NCBI RefSeq assembly: GCF_964204645.1 | Contig: NC_134025.1 | Coordinates: 2,485,001-2,549,000 of the forward strand | Length of the DNA: 64,000 bases | Origin: Tubulanus polymorphus | Taxonomy: Eukaryota > Nemertea > Palaeonemertea > Tubulaniformes > Tubulanidae | Direction of reading: 5' to 3' | Part shown: positions 1-12,155 of the stretch, one piece after another | Layout: every line of letters begins with the position of its first letter | Numbering within the stretch: position 1 is the first letter of the stretch | The notes under the pieces: generated by a model | Seen by the model: only the letters and a program-made list of their open reading frames with translations | Told to the model about the DNA's origin: nothing | The model's database searches: none | Position numbers and translations under genes: made by a program

Positions 1-57
1 AATGAAATTAGTCTGTAGCTATATATATGTATGATACCCTTATGGTTAAATTCGTAC

Positions 58-2956
58 CTTTTCAAATGTGTTGATGAAATCGTCATCGGTAATCGTTTGA
101 AATTTAAACGTCTCTGCGATATCCTGAAAATATCGAAATGATTTAAATATATTCTGATATAGTTTGTGCGATGATGAATGAAACCCTATAGTGTTTTCCT
201 TCCTATGCACCGCATACCTTTAATATCTGTCTGTACTTATATTCACCATAGATCGATACGGTCATCTGCATGAAGGAATAACCCTAAAATGAATACTGAT
301 TAGTTTTTCGCTATTTATTACAAAGTCAATTTATGAAATTATGTGGTACACGTGAATTAGATACTTTGCTATACGGAATATTATCAAAGACGGCTTGGAT
401 TTGACTTGGTTCAACTACATTGGTCTGGTGTAACGGATGACTTCGATTTGATCGGTCAAAACCCATACTTTCAGTGATTGTCAATGTCTGGAAAATATGA
501 ATATATAAGTGGAAACTAATAATTTCGGATAAATTTCCAGTTATTTTTTCAAATTCTACTCAACTATAAACATCATTTACATCGGCGTATGGTGTGGAAT
601 ATATAACAAGAATTGTCCACAGGGGCTGGTCACAATTTGATAATGAATGGATGATACCAGTATCCCTGTATAAAAAAGAATTCCGTATTCTTTTTTATAC
701 AGGGATACTGTTATCCATTCATTATCAAATTGTGACAAGTGGAATTGTCGATTCAACTTACGTGTATATCTGTACTATGAGCGATAAACCTTGTTTTCAG
801 ACTTATTACAAGGTAATGACAAAATGATTCCTTCAACCATACGTCACCCCACCAGTTCATCGTGACCAGATTTCCAAACCACTGCAAAATTAGTAGCACA
901 GTTTCATCGTTTAAATACATGAATATTAAACTACATGTACGTACGAAATGCGACTACTTCGGCTGGAAATTTTACGATTCATTAATTCTGATTTGTCCAT
1001 TTACTGTTATAATCTATAATGAACGAAACGTGTCGACGATCGAGAATAAGTTGAAAATGAATCCAGAAAGACATCGATCCACCATTAGCGACGGAAAAAC
1101 GTCCTTAAGGCTATTTCGGCTTAACGTTGTAGACTTTCAACGGGGAAATATTTTAAGAGCATATATTGATCTATTATATGAGGAGTGAAATGGACCGATA
1201 TCGGTATGTTTTATGAGAGTCAATCTAATCACAATCAAGTATTAGCGATTTGCGTGCATTACCATCAATGTATTAGCTGTTGTACCTGGTGGGCGATCTC
1301 GTGTCCTAATGTTACCACTGGGTACGATGTTTGGGGATCCAAATCTATATCGTAGGCAACTTTTGTCTCCCTCAATGTAGTCATACCCCAGTTTTCCATT
1401 CCAGCAAATAGAAACGGATTAACAGCTATAAAATCTTAATAGAAGAAAATGAAAATTTCATGATACATTACGTATTTCTCTCCGACGATAAACTCTATCA
1501 TCTATCAGTAAATGTGAAGTAATACTCTGTAAGTTAACTAGATATTGTGGTAAATGAGTCTCATTTATGTGATGAAGAATCTTCTCTACGTCTAGTTGCG
1601 AAAGGTCGTATTTTCAATCCTAGGATGGTGTTTTTGAATCGGCAGCAAATCTATTATTTCCACCACCCACGAAGTATTGTCTGTCTTCTCATTTACTGTT
1701 TTGAAACCGGAATAACAAAACTCATCTAACAATATATTTCTTATTCTACCTAGTTTATTGAGAGTATATGGAACGCCTATAAAATCTTCCATTCCGTTGA
1801 AGAGTTTTCTAGTAATGTCGAAAGACTCTTGCGAGTAAGCGATATAATCAGAGCGTATCCACATCGATAACTTAAAGAAAAAAAAATCGATTAATACTGA
1901 AGAATTCACTAGTGTAGAAAATGGATATTTACATTTCTGCGAAAATATGACAGGCATACCCTTATTTTATTTCTGCCAACTATCGCTGTCCTATTCTTGA
2001 AATCCGTGTTTAAGATGCTCCAACCTACGATGTACGTGGACATCCGGGGCGTTGTCTCAAATATATCCACCATCCAGTCATCACCACTACCATAATAATA
2101 AAAGTAGAAGTTTGCTTTCACTTTGAAAGACCCTCGTTAACTTTTACGATATTCAGTCAAAATTACCCCGATTTCGTCTCAATGATATCCGTATTGCCGA
2201 GGCTTCGGTAGTCTTTTTTACGAGCGATGTGCAGAGTGAAAGTCGCTTTAAATGAAGGTTCGTCGAAACAAGGAAATGCTTTTCTGGCATGTATCGGTGA
2301 AAACTGAGTAATTATGTAATACCTGAAATTATAACTTATGTTAGGCCAAAGCGGGGCAGAAAAGTGAACGGCCTGAACTACTCGGATCAAGATGCTCTAG
2401 CCCGGCGATTGTCAATTACCAATGGCTACTATAAGGATAATCATTTAAGCAATTAATTAACTAACGATAGATAATTTTTCTGTCCATTTCATTTTATAAC
2501 ATTCACTTGTAACTTACTTGTTAGATCCGTTCCTCGTTGTATAGTTACATAAATACATTCCGAAGAGATCTGGTAAAATTGGACCACTAAAACCTAATGC
2601 TAATCTATACGTGTATCCGGATACTAGGTATCCACTTAGTTTACATTTAAAAAATTCCCGCTCTGTATCCTTGCAGCATGACGTAATTTCCGGTGAGTTC
2701 CCGGTTACTCGGTCGTTTAAACGAGTCAGGGATTCTGGTTGTACGGTTAAAGCTTTCGCGTTTAAAACAATTTCATTAGTTTTATTGATACACTTGATAT
2801 CGATTGTAACAATTCCTTTCGATTTGAAGAAATACGGGTGATCGCCATAAAAATCCGGCCATAGTTCTAATTTATAGTGTACAGGGATAAGATTTTGAGG
2901 TAGTCTGTATCCTGACTGGTCGGTGCTCGTGTTCACTTTACCGCTTATACACAAAC
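58..2956 (-). CDS. M1 family aminopeptidase (aminopeptidase N-like), partial
   Basis: Zinc metallopeptidase that removes N-terminal residues from peptides. Exons on the minus strand, 5' to 3': 2956-2518, 2322-2167, 2086-1960, 1870-1750, 1425-1286, 881-810, 487-365, 265-218, 123-58. All junctions are GT-AG and the phases join. Visible motifs are the N-terminal beta domain ([11 protein letters not shown]), [29 protein letters not shown], an exopeptidase motif read as AGMENWG, then [18 protein letters not shown] with the third zinc ligand 18 residues after HEIAH in WLKESF. All three zinc ligands are therefore kept. Family norms would be GAMEN and NEGFA, so this is a divergent member. The signal or anchor exon upstream of 2956 was not found. 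A short exon between 810 and 487 may be missing from my model, and the gene runs off the left edge of the window. Family is certain, exact exon set less so. Confidence 0.85.
629..737. repeat. Foldback (near-perfect inverted repeat), about 52-bp arms
   Basis: Left arm 629-680 and right arm 686-737 are reverse complements with one 2-3 base indel, separated by five bases. It lies inside an intron of the minus-strand aminopeptidase gene and would form a long hairpin in the pre-mRNA. Confidence 0.9.
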
Positions 2957-3147
2957 CTTTAATAGATAAAATGAAGAAAAAATAAAAATCTATCAAAATG
3001 TTGATGGTTTAAAAAAAAGATAAATGTAAAAGATGGATGTCTATTTTTAGATGACTTCATATCTTAAACGTTCACGCTTTCATTTTGTCCTCAAGATTTT
3101 CCAACTATCTATTTCTAAACCCGAGTAAATCCTGCAGATTTTAGGAA

Positions 3148-3200
3148 TCTCCCTCCCTCCCTCCCCTCCCCTCCCTCCCCTCCCTCCCTCCCTCTCTCTC
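3148..3200. repeat. Polypyrimidine (CCCT/CCCTC)n tract
   Basis: About 53 bases of uninterrupted C and T in CCCT and CCTC units. This is a homopurine-homopyrimidine run of the kind able to adopt triplex (H-DNA) structure. Confidence 0.95.
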
Positions 3201-5230
3201 CGAATACTAACGAATTGACGGCTTATGAATGGAAAAAAAAAACTGTCGAATTCGTATTAATTTCTCAATTAACCTTTCAGCCCACCGTTTTATCTTGACA
3301 TTATAACGATCACAGCAGTCAGTTTTACGTGTACTCTGAGTAATAATGTGTCATTTAATAATTCGCCAAGTTTCTGTCATAAATATAGCCTTATTAGCGC
3401 ACTGTAGCTACTAAATTACATTCAATATCAGCAATTCTGTAATCTATATGTCACTGAAATGTACAGAAAGTAAGGTACGCAAATAGAAACAGCACTAAAT
3501 AAAATCCTATTATTCATTCGTTCACGTTGGAAATTTTTGCAAAAGGAGATGCTTCCACGTGGAGACCATCTCCGCAATCAGAATCAGAGTATCAAAATAT
3601 CCACAAACCTGCAAAAATATTTTATGTATCCTAGTAATCTATATGAAAAGAGTACGTATTTCCAATATTATGAAAGTTTTTCTAGATTGCCGGCTAACTA
3701 TTTTATTCCACGTGATAAAATGACCAACCAATTAAATGTAAGTACTCAAATATCAAATCGAATCAGATTTGGAAAATGATTGAATTTGGGAATAAATGTC
3801 ATTCGTACGCAAGAGAACTATAGCAAAAGTGAACTATTTCTCCAAATTTGATATATAAATTATTCGGATAAAAAAGATTTTCTTACGAAACGACGTGCTC
3901 ACCTGTTAAAAGAATAAGAACTGATCGCAGACATAGATCCATCTTTAAGAAGTGGTAATCAATTAGCGATAACTAGAAGAAAAGTCTAGTGAGCCATCTG
4001 CTTAAACAGCTACTGACATTCTGTGAGTTAAGCGCATGAAGGAGAGCTGCATAGAAAGTAGTACCACAACCACCATATCAATTTAACCGACGAAACCAAC
4101 AACAGCTACACCTCAAAGATAACACTCGTCTTTTTGAAATGGTTAATGTTAGCGCGCGTTAAAAATGATTTAAAAGAAGCTGCCTACTGGTAGAATGCGT
4201 TTACAAAATCAGCCACCAAATCCTGAAATATCAGCAAACACTAACAGTAATTAGGTCGTGGGCAGGACTTCGTAGGAAATAGCGAATTAATTATCCCGTA
4301 TCAGTTTAATTAATAGCAACTAGGGACGATTAATTACACTATTATATCTAGTTATTGAATCTATTTTGTTTATATTACATGTTAAAACAGCGTCCACGGG
4401 GTAATAATCTAGTAGTTGAATGATCGAAAATGATAAATGAATGGTTGAATGAAGTTTTTCTTGAGCTAACACAGAACGTGCGCTCTGGAATCATAAACTT
4501 ACGTCATCTTAAAGTGCTTCAATTTAGAAATTGACCTTTTAAAATCTGTCAGCATGTTTCATAATTCAGATGTATGCAGCATCTTTTCATCTTTAACCAA
4601 AATTATTGTTACTTTCATATGTCGAGTACACAAAACATAGAGAATATTTCCACTTCAGTTAACAACCCGTCATCGCTCAGTTTTAAATCGAGTGTTTCTT
4701 GAACTTAATGGTAACTCAGAGAAGAGAAAAAGCGTAGAAACTATCGGCATGTTTTATGAACGATGAAATTTGCACTGAATAACGCCTCTCAGTCTGTCCC
4801 TTACTCCTTGTTGGATAGTCAGTAAACGCGAAGATTGGTGCAACTTAAAAGATTTCATAAAAATACGAGCTATCACTATTAGAGCATATCTTCAACAGAT
4901 CACCACCGATTTACCCGATGAAGCTCTAGTTTGCACTCTAGCAAAAAAGTTGAAATACAAAGTACAACCAATCTTTACTTTTATTAGGCCCTAATCTGAG
5001 AATCAGTAAACGGGTTAAGACTGGTAGGACTTTGTAGCTAGTTAACTTGATGCTACTAGTGCATAATAGCTTCATCACACAAATGACTCACTCGATGAAG
5101 CTTCGGTCGCGGAAGCTTCGTCTCCAGTCCAGTTTATTGATTTGACACACTGCTCCTCTACAAATCCTCTTGTCGAATTCATCATCAAAGAACATAATTT
5201 CAAGGAATGGCTTAGGCAACTATTCATAGG

Positions 5231-5236
5231 TTTATT
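5231..5236 (-). promoter_or_regulatory. Polyadenylation signal AATAAA
   Basis: Read on the minus strand this is AATAAA within a run of ATAA repeats, about 33 bases after the stop codon of the gene ending at 5269. It implies a very short 3' UTR. Confidence 0.55.
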
Positions 5237-5268
5237 TATTTATTTACATATCTTCATAAATTCATTTG

Positions 5269-6720
5269 TCAATTCGCACTTGGAATATGTATACTGACTT
5301 TCTTAGGCTTTTTATTCGTGCGAGTCGTATCCGATTGACTACGACCAAGGTTTCCGATACTGTGGTGGTTGTATTCGGGGATGTTGGCTGATTGAACTGA
5401 TTCGATACAGCAATCGGTCAATAATCGACCGTTAGATTTCAAATTCAGTTGTTTTTCCGACATTCCAGTTACATTCTGTTCACATTTTCGCGCGTTCAAC
5501 GAACTTCCAAATTCACCGATGTCATTCAAATTGACTCGGGTTCCCAGGGTAGGCAGCTTATGACCGTTCGGTTTTGAAGAACCATTATGCCCGTAATGGT
5601 TGTATTGTTTTCGCGAACCGTAATGCGGCTGAGATCTAATCTGTTTCCGCACGAGTTCATAATCCTGTTTGACGTCATCGGCGTCGGTTTGGGGATTAAC
5701 GGTAAACGGTCGAAACTGTAGCACATTTGGGAGTATTTCTCGTTCATCCTGTTGGCGCTCTGGGTGATGATCGTCGGGGAAGTTTTTAAAACTCAGTTTA
5801 CGGTCGTCAGGTGAGTTCGCGATCGAACGTCGCTTCAGTTTACCACCAAAAGTAACTGAATGGTGTTTAACGGCTTGTTCTAACGGTAGAGGGCGCGCTC
5901 GGGTTCTGTACCATAGATTATCTTTCATCGTACTGAAATCATATACATTTTCGGCGGAATTAGTTTTGCCCGAATCCACGCAAATGTTGCTCGTTTTTCG
6001 ATGTCGTCGCGCAGTTTTTAAAGCCAGTTCTACGGTCGTTAACGAGTTTGCGGATTTCTTGACGGAACCTTCCATCGATTTAACGCGTTCCGACGAATTA
6101 TCCTTCTCGCGTTTTACTTTGGTTTCTGTAATATTCAAAAACTTGAATATCTTTTTGATGCTTATTCTATCAGGGTCGTCAGGGGTGGCTCCGCCGGATC
6201 GATCGTGTCGGGGAGGAAGCGTACCCCACACTAATGCGTGATTCGTCATCTGAGAGGGGTCCATGTGCTTCAGCGATTTCCAATAAGTCCAGAAATCTCT
6301 GTCTACGGTGTGCAATGAAAGCTTATCATGTTGACACTGTGGTGGCGTTTGAGGCACAGATTTGCTTTTCGCCCTGTTTGCCGGTTGCTGCGTATGAGGG
6401 CGCGAACACAGTTGCTGAACTTTGTTCAATTTACATTTTCTATATATTTTGATCGTCTCTCCTGTCCGTGGCGTGAACGGTTTTCGACATTGAGCTGACA
6501 CTTTCACGCCATTGATACGCGCTTTAGCTAACGGACCGAACGATTTAACGATCTTCATCGGGCTTTCAGTTTCAGACGAAAGATCCGGTTCAATTCTAAC
6601 GAATCTATTTCGTGTTACAGCTAATAGCGGATATTCACTGCGATTATTACCGGTTATTTTACCAGGGGTATTTCTAGCGCTGTAAACGACGTTCATATTC
6701 AACGGTTTTGCCAGCGCCAT
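5269..6720 (-). CDS. Uncharacterised basic, low-complexity protein (483 aa)
   Basis: I do not recognise this protein. It is a single open frame of 483 codons from the ATG at 6720 (MALAKPLNMNV). The frame is closed by an in-frame stop a little further upstream, so this ATG is the natural start, and a possible 3' splice site (gaatttag) just before it suggests a 5' UTR exon. The protein is rich in Lys, Arg, Ser, Asn and His, has no signal peptide or membrane segment, and is probably largely disordered. One aromatic patch, DRDFWTYWKSLKHM, lies near residue 145 and could be a short binding motif. The C-terminus is basic (KKPKKVSIHIPSAN). Its length without a stop in AT-rich DNA supports real coding. 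Function unknown. Confidence 0.75.
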   Translation of the reverse strand: MALAKPLNMNVVYSARNTPGKITGNNRSEYPLLAVTRNRFVRIEPDLSSETESPMKIVKSFGPLAKARINGVKVSAQCRKPFTPRTGETIKIYRKCKLNKVQQLCSRPHTQQPANRAKSKSVPQTPPQCQHDKLSLHTVDRDFWTYWKSLKHMDPSQMTNHALVWGTLPPRHDRSGGATPDDPDRISIKKIFKFLNITETKVKREKDNSSERVKSMEGSVKKSANSLTTVELALKTARRHRKTSNICVDSGKTNSAENVYDFSTMKDNLWYRTRARPLPLEQAVKHHSVTFGGKLKRRSIANSPDDRKLSFKNFPDDHHPERQQDEREILPNVLQFRPFTVNPQTDADDVKQDYELVRKQIRSQPHYGSRKQYNHYGHNGSSKPNGHKLPTLGTRVNLNDIGEFGSSLNARKCEQNVTGMSEKQLNLKSNGRLLTDCCIESVQSANIPEYNHHSIGNLGRSQSDTTRTNKKPKKVSIHIPSAN

Positions 6721-9194
6721 TTCATCTAAATTCAAAGCGGTGTTGAATTCTTAAAAAGTACGACAACCATTTGTTTAATCCTTAAAGTCCACAAGCGCAA
6801 CTGATATAGAAACTCACTACGTAGTCTCCGCGTCCCAATACGGCGCCGGGTTTTGTGATCAATCCAATCTGATACAAACACAAGTAAACAACTCAACAGA
6901 TTCCTTTGCGACAATTGATTAATAATTTAACTAGTCTGTCATTATACATAGTTCATTCCATGCCGGTTTCCTGTGTTCACTGTATCCACGCTAAATCTCA
7001 TTTAATTGCCTATAAATGGTTAAATATTTATCAGGTTTCCACATAAGTAGTTTCCAGTATAAAACTCGTCAAGCTTTGAGTTGATGTAAACGTAAGGCTG
7101 TGGTATTCACCGTATTCCACACCAGAAGATGAATGACGTTGCGTTGACAATTTGACGGCCGGTTTCCTTTATGAGTATAACATAATTACAGTATGCTTTA
7201 ATACTAAAAAGCTAATTTGAATATCCGGAATGGTCCTAGCGAAAAGAAGCAATTGGCAATAAATTTCCTGATATCGTAGAGATCACCGTCTTTACGCAAG
7301 ATAATTACAGATCAAGTTGAATTGATATTTCATTTTTATTCGCTATTTCTTCTAAGCCGCTGCAAGTACTGAATGACAGCGTTCGTAGCTAAGTATTCTC
7401 CTATAGAATATCCACGTTTCTAAGTAGTCCGGTATTAGACGATATTCCAACTCGAATATTTACTTTTGATCTGAAGACAAAATACGAGAGTTTTACACCC
7501 GGTTTGAGAAAGTTCACTTTCCCTCTAAACCTGTCCCTGTACTGTGTGTATTGTCGGCTCAATTGTTAAGGATCTATAGAATTTTTTCACACGCTGTCGA
7601 TAGTTCAAATTGAAAATACACCTCCCCGAGCGAAAAATAATCCTAATTTGAAATCATAAAATTCCGAATAAAGTTCTGGAAAGTTGTAGAACACGTAGCC
7701 GGTACGGTATTAATACATTATAGATTAGCAGCGTACGAAAGGTCTGAATTCAAAAAGAAAAAAGATAAATATTTTAGTATCGCGTGTTTAAAACGCAATA
7801 GAAAGGACAAAAACTAAGTTTTTTTACGTTCAAGATTTTTTTTACTAACCATTGCTCAAACATCATTTGTGCCTAGATAAACGATTTTTGATATCCCTCC
7901 AAAATAAGAAAGAGACCACACGATAATGAGAAAATTTTGTACCGATTGATCTCTTATAATAAAAGCAAGAGTCACCTGGCAAGTGTGAAGAATTCATTGT
8001 GTTCAATTTGAATACGTACCAGTCGGAGGTCTAAAATTTGACATTCACGGTAACTATTGACGCGTTATTTAGTCACGGCAAGAAAAATAAAGGTAACAGT
8101 GAAATGAAAAATAATTGTTCATTTGTCATTAGAACCTACAGGTACAAATTAACAGCCGATACGTGATTGAAAAAGTTACATTAGCTTTTTATATTTGATA
8201 ATACAGCTAAAATACTGAATAACTCGTAACTGAATTTGACCTATTGATACACTTAAATCAGAAACTAGCCCGTTATTACACTCTGTAGATAATGATGGAT
8301 AATTTAGGTACTTAGTTTGCCCGTAGTTTGTGTCGTTGGTCGATGCGTACAAACGTGTATCAACCATGGAAAAGTCAACATCGCATTTACTTCTATCATT
8401 CATTTCATTCTTTTGTTTATTTCCAACTATATCGACTTCTGGAGGCAGTGGTATGTATACATATATTTCTTGATTTATCTAGTTACTAAATTCATCAGGC
8501 ATTCTACTTATTTACTTGTGCAAATATGCAAATATTGTTGATTTACATACGGCCGAAATACGCTGTTATTAAGTCCTCGAAATTACTGAATCTTTCAACT
8601 AAGACTATCATACACAGAGCCGTGTCTTTTGCTTGTCTACACAGAGGACTTCTTGGTTCTACGTCTTTTGAATAAACAGTTTCTCAGCTTTGTATTTATA
8701 TTGTCAGAGGCATCCATGACATCAATAATTCACTTAGAAAGTAGATACCATTTCTATTGGAAATGTTCGTTTTGAATGTGATAAACATATAACATATGAA
8801 GTTTCAATAGTACGAACATATGACGTATATATATATATATATATTGATATAGCAGCGTGTACAAACACATGTAGTCGTAGACCAGGAAATAATGACTCGT
8901 AATTACCGCGTACTGGATCTGCATAATTTTATAAAATATATATGGAAAAATTGTTTCGTATTATACATTAGCAATCATACTAATCATTTGACTAACATGC
9001 CCTATATTCCACATATGTATAGTTTGATACAACCAGCAGTGCTCGGCGCTATTTTTAATACATGCCTAAATTCTTTTAGCTATTTCCTGTTGTGTATTAC
9101 ATTTTGAAAATTATTTATCGGAATTCATAGTTCGTTTCCGGTGAAACCGTCATCTTTGCCATTATTCGATATTTGCATTTTTTGTATTTGTCAG
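6721..9194. other. Intergenic between divergent genes; no gene recognised
   Basis: This separates the minus-strand gene starting at 6720 from the receptor gene on the plus strand. It should include the signal-peptide exon of the receptor, which must end one base into a codon, but I could not pin it down. A short (TA)n tract lies near 8828-8845. Open frames at 8176-8541 and 8892-9107 show no recognisable protein features. Confidence 0.5.
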
Positions 9195-12067
9195 CGTACG
9201 AAATATCGAAATTGGTCAATGATATAACTAAAACGAACCCAGGTAAACTGATACGACCAGTGAGAAGACATCACGATGCAGTTTCTGTCGAGGTTCATTT
9301 TAAACTGATGAGCATTAAGGGAGTGGTAAGGAACATAATATTACAGTCCATCGACGCATGCCCCGGACAATGAATACAATTTTTGAAAATTATATTACAG
9401 TCCATCGCCGCATGCCCCGGACAATGAATACAATTTTTCATTATAACGACTTATTCTGTCCCGTCTGTTCGCTTACCTCGGGTAGGGTTTATGGGTCCGC
9501 GAGATCCGAGGCAATAGGCATCTATTGTGTATAGTAACGTAACGAGAATACGTATATGTTTCCAAATATATAGGCCTTATAGAATAAGACTTAATCATTT
9601 AAAACTTAGTCAAACCTTAGTCTTAGCCTTTTCTTGCCACTCAGCAATTTATAAAAATCAGATCATTTTGTATGTACTAATTTTGCTTTACGCAAAAGTT
9701 ACCTTTTTGTGGGCAATAAAATACGAATCTGTATCTATATACTTGTACATACGACCCAAGCCTCAAATTGGAGCTACATTGCATCTATTGGTCAATATTA
9801 TTTGCGTTGTAATGATCTACTATTTACTACATATGGGATTTCGGTATATAATGTGCATCAATTATAAATGATTTTCTGGTTAGAAATACACACTCAATTA
9901 TATTCTGAATCTGGTCGTTGTAAGAAATTATCCAATCTCAATTAAATGGCTCCATACGAACAATCCAGTTCAATTTTTCGTGTCTGGAATTTGCTTCCAT
10001 TTTCTTCGTACAGTTTGTGTATTATATCAAATAATTGATTGAGTTTCCAAATCAGAGCATTAAGTGCTCATTGATACTAATCAACTCAGTGAATTTCCTT
10101 TGTTCAGGATGCAAAATCCCAACGATTGGTCCTTACAGCAGAGACAACGCTAGTAAGTAATGTTAGCTAAATCGATCTCATGAATTAATTGGAAAATAAT
10201 TCAGCAAATATCATTGCATTATCTATTTCTATTAAGAACTGGGTGGACAACTATATCAAATGGGATCCAGCTCAATATAACAATATACGGTCATTACTCT
10301 TAGATCAAAATGAGGTGTGGACGCCTGATATCCATTTATACAACAGGTAAACATCAGAACCTTCGGAACCTTTAAAACTCAGCATCGAACACTAACAAAA
10401 TGGTATTAACGACATATTTCTGGTTTGATTATATATAGTCTTGATTCTGGAGATCAACCATCGTGTTCGGGTTTAGTGCGATATAGTTCTAATGGAAAAG
10501 CTCAATGTCGACAGAGACGACAGTTTTCCGCGTTCTGTCCGGTTAGTCTCCGGAAATTTCCATTTGATGAACATCGATGTATTCTCAAGTTTCTCTCCAT
10601 GACACAAGATGGATATATGGTAAGTTCTAAATCCCCCATTAGCGAAGGCTTTACTTCGATGGTCATTACTTCTATCATATTTACCCATTAGACTAACTCA
10701 CTGATCTATTAGTGCCACTCCAGTCTACCACTAAGATAATCAGTGAAATTTCATTTGTTTTTAAGGTCGATGTTTACGCCATGGACACTGATATAAACTT
10801 TGAGAAGTATTTACCGAGTCGTGACTGGATTGTATCAAACTCCAGCGCTAAGAGAGAAGTTATTTATTACTCATGTTGCGTGGAGCCATTTCCTGAAGTG
10901 AACTATAATATAACCATTAAACGACAATCAGCAGCGTACGGTCTCACATTCGTCGCTCCCGGTGTAGTGTTAGCCTTACTGGTGCCGTTCGTGTTCTTAT
11001 CCTTACCGTTTACTGGAGATAAAACTGGTTTGGGTGCGTGGTTTAAATCCGTTCAAAGAATTGATAACGGATTAATCTTTATGAATTTTTAATTGCGATA
11101 GATATTCTACTTTGGATGAAATGTTTCTATTTTAAGCTGCATCGATCCAAGTTTCCTACATATTACTGGTCGTAGCTATGATGCAAGTAGAACCAGCTAT
11201 CATTAGTAGTGTACCGTATATAGGTAAAGGAACAATTAAATGATTATAGAAATATGCACCGAACTGAAGGCGTTTGTCACTGTCACTGTCCCCCAACATC
11301 CATTTTACTAAGCCTTCAGCATTCAGCCTGCCCCACAAGTAAAGGTGTCCCTTGCTTCATGGTGGGCAGGCGTTTCCCCTTTTTATGGTTCCCAGTGAAT
11401 ACGAATTTTTCAAACGAGTTATCATAAATTTATTGAGGCTTCAGTCACACATGCCTTTTTGAAGACGTGCTTAATTGACATTGTCTCACTTTTGACCCGA
11501 ATGAGTGATGGTGTTGATTCATTTGAATGTTTTTATTTCGATTGCTTCTTGCACAACCAAAAGCATCATTTTAGTTAATTTTTGTTGGAATATCTATGAC
11601 TGCAATTATCTTTATTCTAATGAAACTGTTTTTCTCTATCTGTCTAGTGATGTACTACATCGTGAATTTCGTACTGGTTGGAATCTCCCTCGGGATAAGT
11701 TTACTCATAGCGAGCTCGTTCAGAAATTGCAAAAACAAACCTCCAAAATGTTTGAAAAAGGTAAATAACATAAGTATGAAATATTTGTGGAATATTTCTA
11801 TCTAAACCGTTGGCTAAGTATGTTTCTGTTTTGTAGCTCGTAAGGCGCTACATACCTTACAAGAAATGGATCCCTTCCGACGACATGGTACTCGATGACG
11901 TCACATCCGGTACACATTCTCGTAGTCAAGAGAAGAAAAGTTCGCTGAGTCGGGAAGAAATGTGGATCGCACTTGCAATATTAATCGATCGTATATTATT
12001 CTTCGTATTCTTTGCGATATCGTTACTGATAACCATAGCGCTGTTTATATTACCGGCCGTGTTGTAA
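9195..12067 (+). CDS. Divergent nicotinic-type Cys-loop receptor subunit (5' incomplete)
   Basis: Subunit of a pentameric ligand-gated ion channel in the plasma membrane. Coding exons: 9195-9325, 10108-10152, 10237-10346, 10439-10619, 10766-11033, 11137-11223, 11648-11760, 11837-12067, giving at least 388 residues. The 45-bp and 110-bp exons match the conserved early exons of nicotinic receptors. Seen in order: a loop A region (WTPDIHLYN), the Cys-loop CPVSLRKFPFDEHRC with the canonical 13 residues between cysteines, vicinal cysteines of an alpha-type loop C (YYSCCVEPFPE), M1, M2 after GDK, M3, a short cytoplasmic loop of about 53 residues, and M4 ending at the stop. Unusual points: loop B reads FLSMTQDG where SWT is expected, loop C has PFPE instead of PYP, and the M2 9' leucine is replaced by valine. 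The signal-peptide exon is missing from the model. ACh may not be its ligand. Confidence 0.9.
9340..9438. repeat. Tandem duplication of a 54-bp unit
   Basis: Two near-identical copies start at 9340 and 9394, each with TTACAGTCCATCG followed by CATGCCCCGGACAATG. They sit just inside the intron after the first modelled receptor exon. Confidence 0.9.
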
Positions 12068-12078
12068 TGTGGAACCTC

Positions 12079-12155
12079 CAATGCTACTGTGGTAATCGAG
12101 GATTCCACTTATGGGCAATCAATGATTCACTAGGTGTCGCTAGTAGTTACTCGGT
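12079..12155 (+). repeat. Dispersed repeat, copy 1 (related copy at 27465-27530)
   Basis: The segment from GCTACTGTGGTAATCGAGG through GTGTCGCTAGTAGTTACT has a recognisable reverse-complement copy at 27465-27530, with a few substitutions and small gaps. Each copy lies in the 3' flank of a gene on its own strand side. Confidence 0.75.

Larger units (their letters stand above)
2957..5268. other. Intergenic, no gene recognised
   Basis: This stretch should hold the first exon(s) of the aminopeptidase gene, but I could not identify them. It contains a polypyrimidine tract at 3148-3200 and, at 4860-5110, copies of a dispersed repeat carrying GATGAAGCT. An 80-codon open frame at 3537-3779 has no recognisable features. 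Confidence 0.5.

Noticed and set aside
1592-1740. Continuation of the aminopeptidase frame after KLG, which looked like a degenerate, inactive catalytic region
   Set aside because: A donor after KL (1749) spliced to 1425 gives the proper AGMEN and HEIAH exons, so the enzyme is not truncated.
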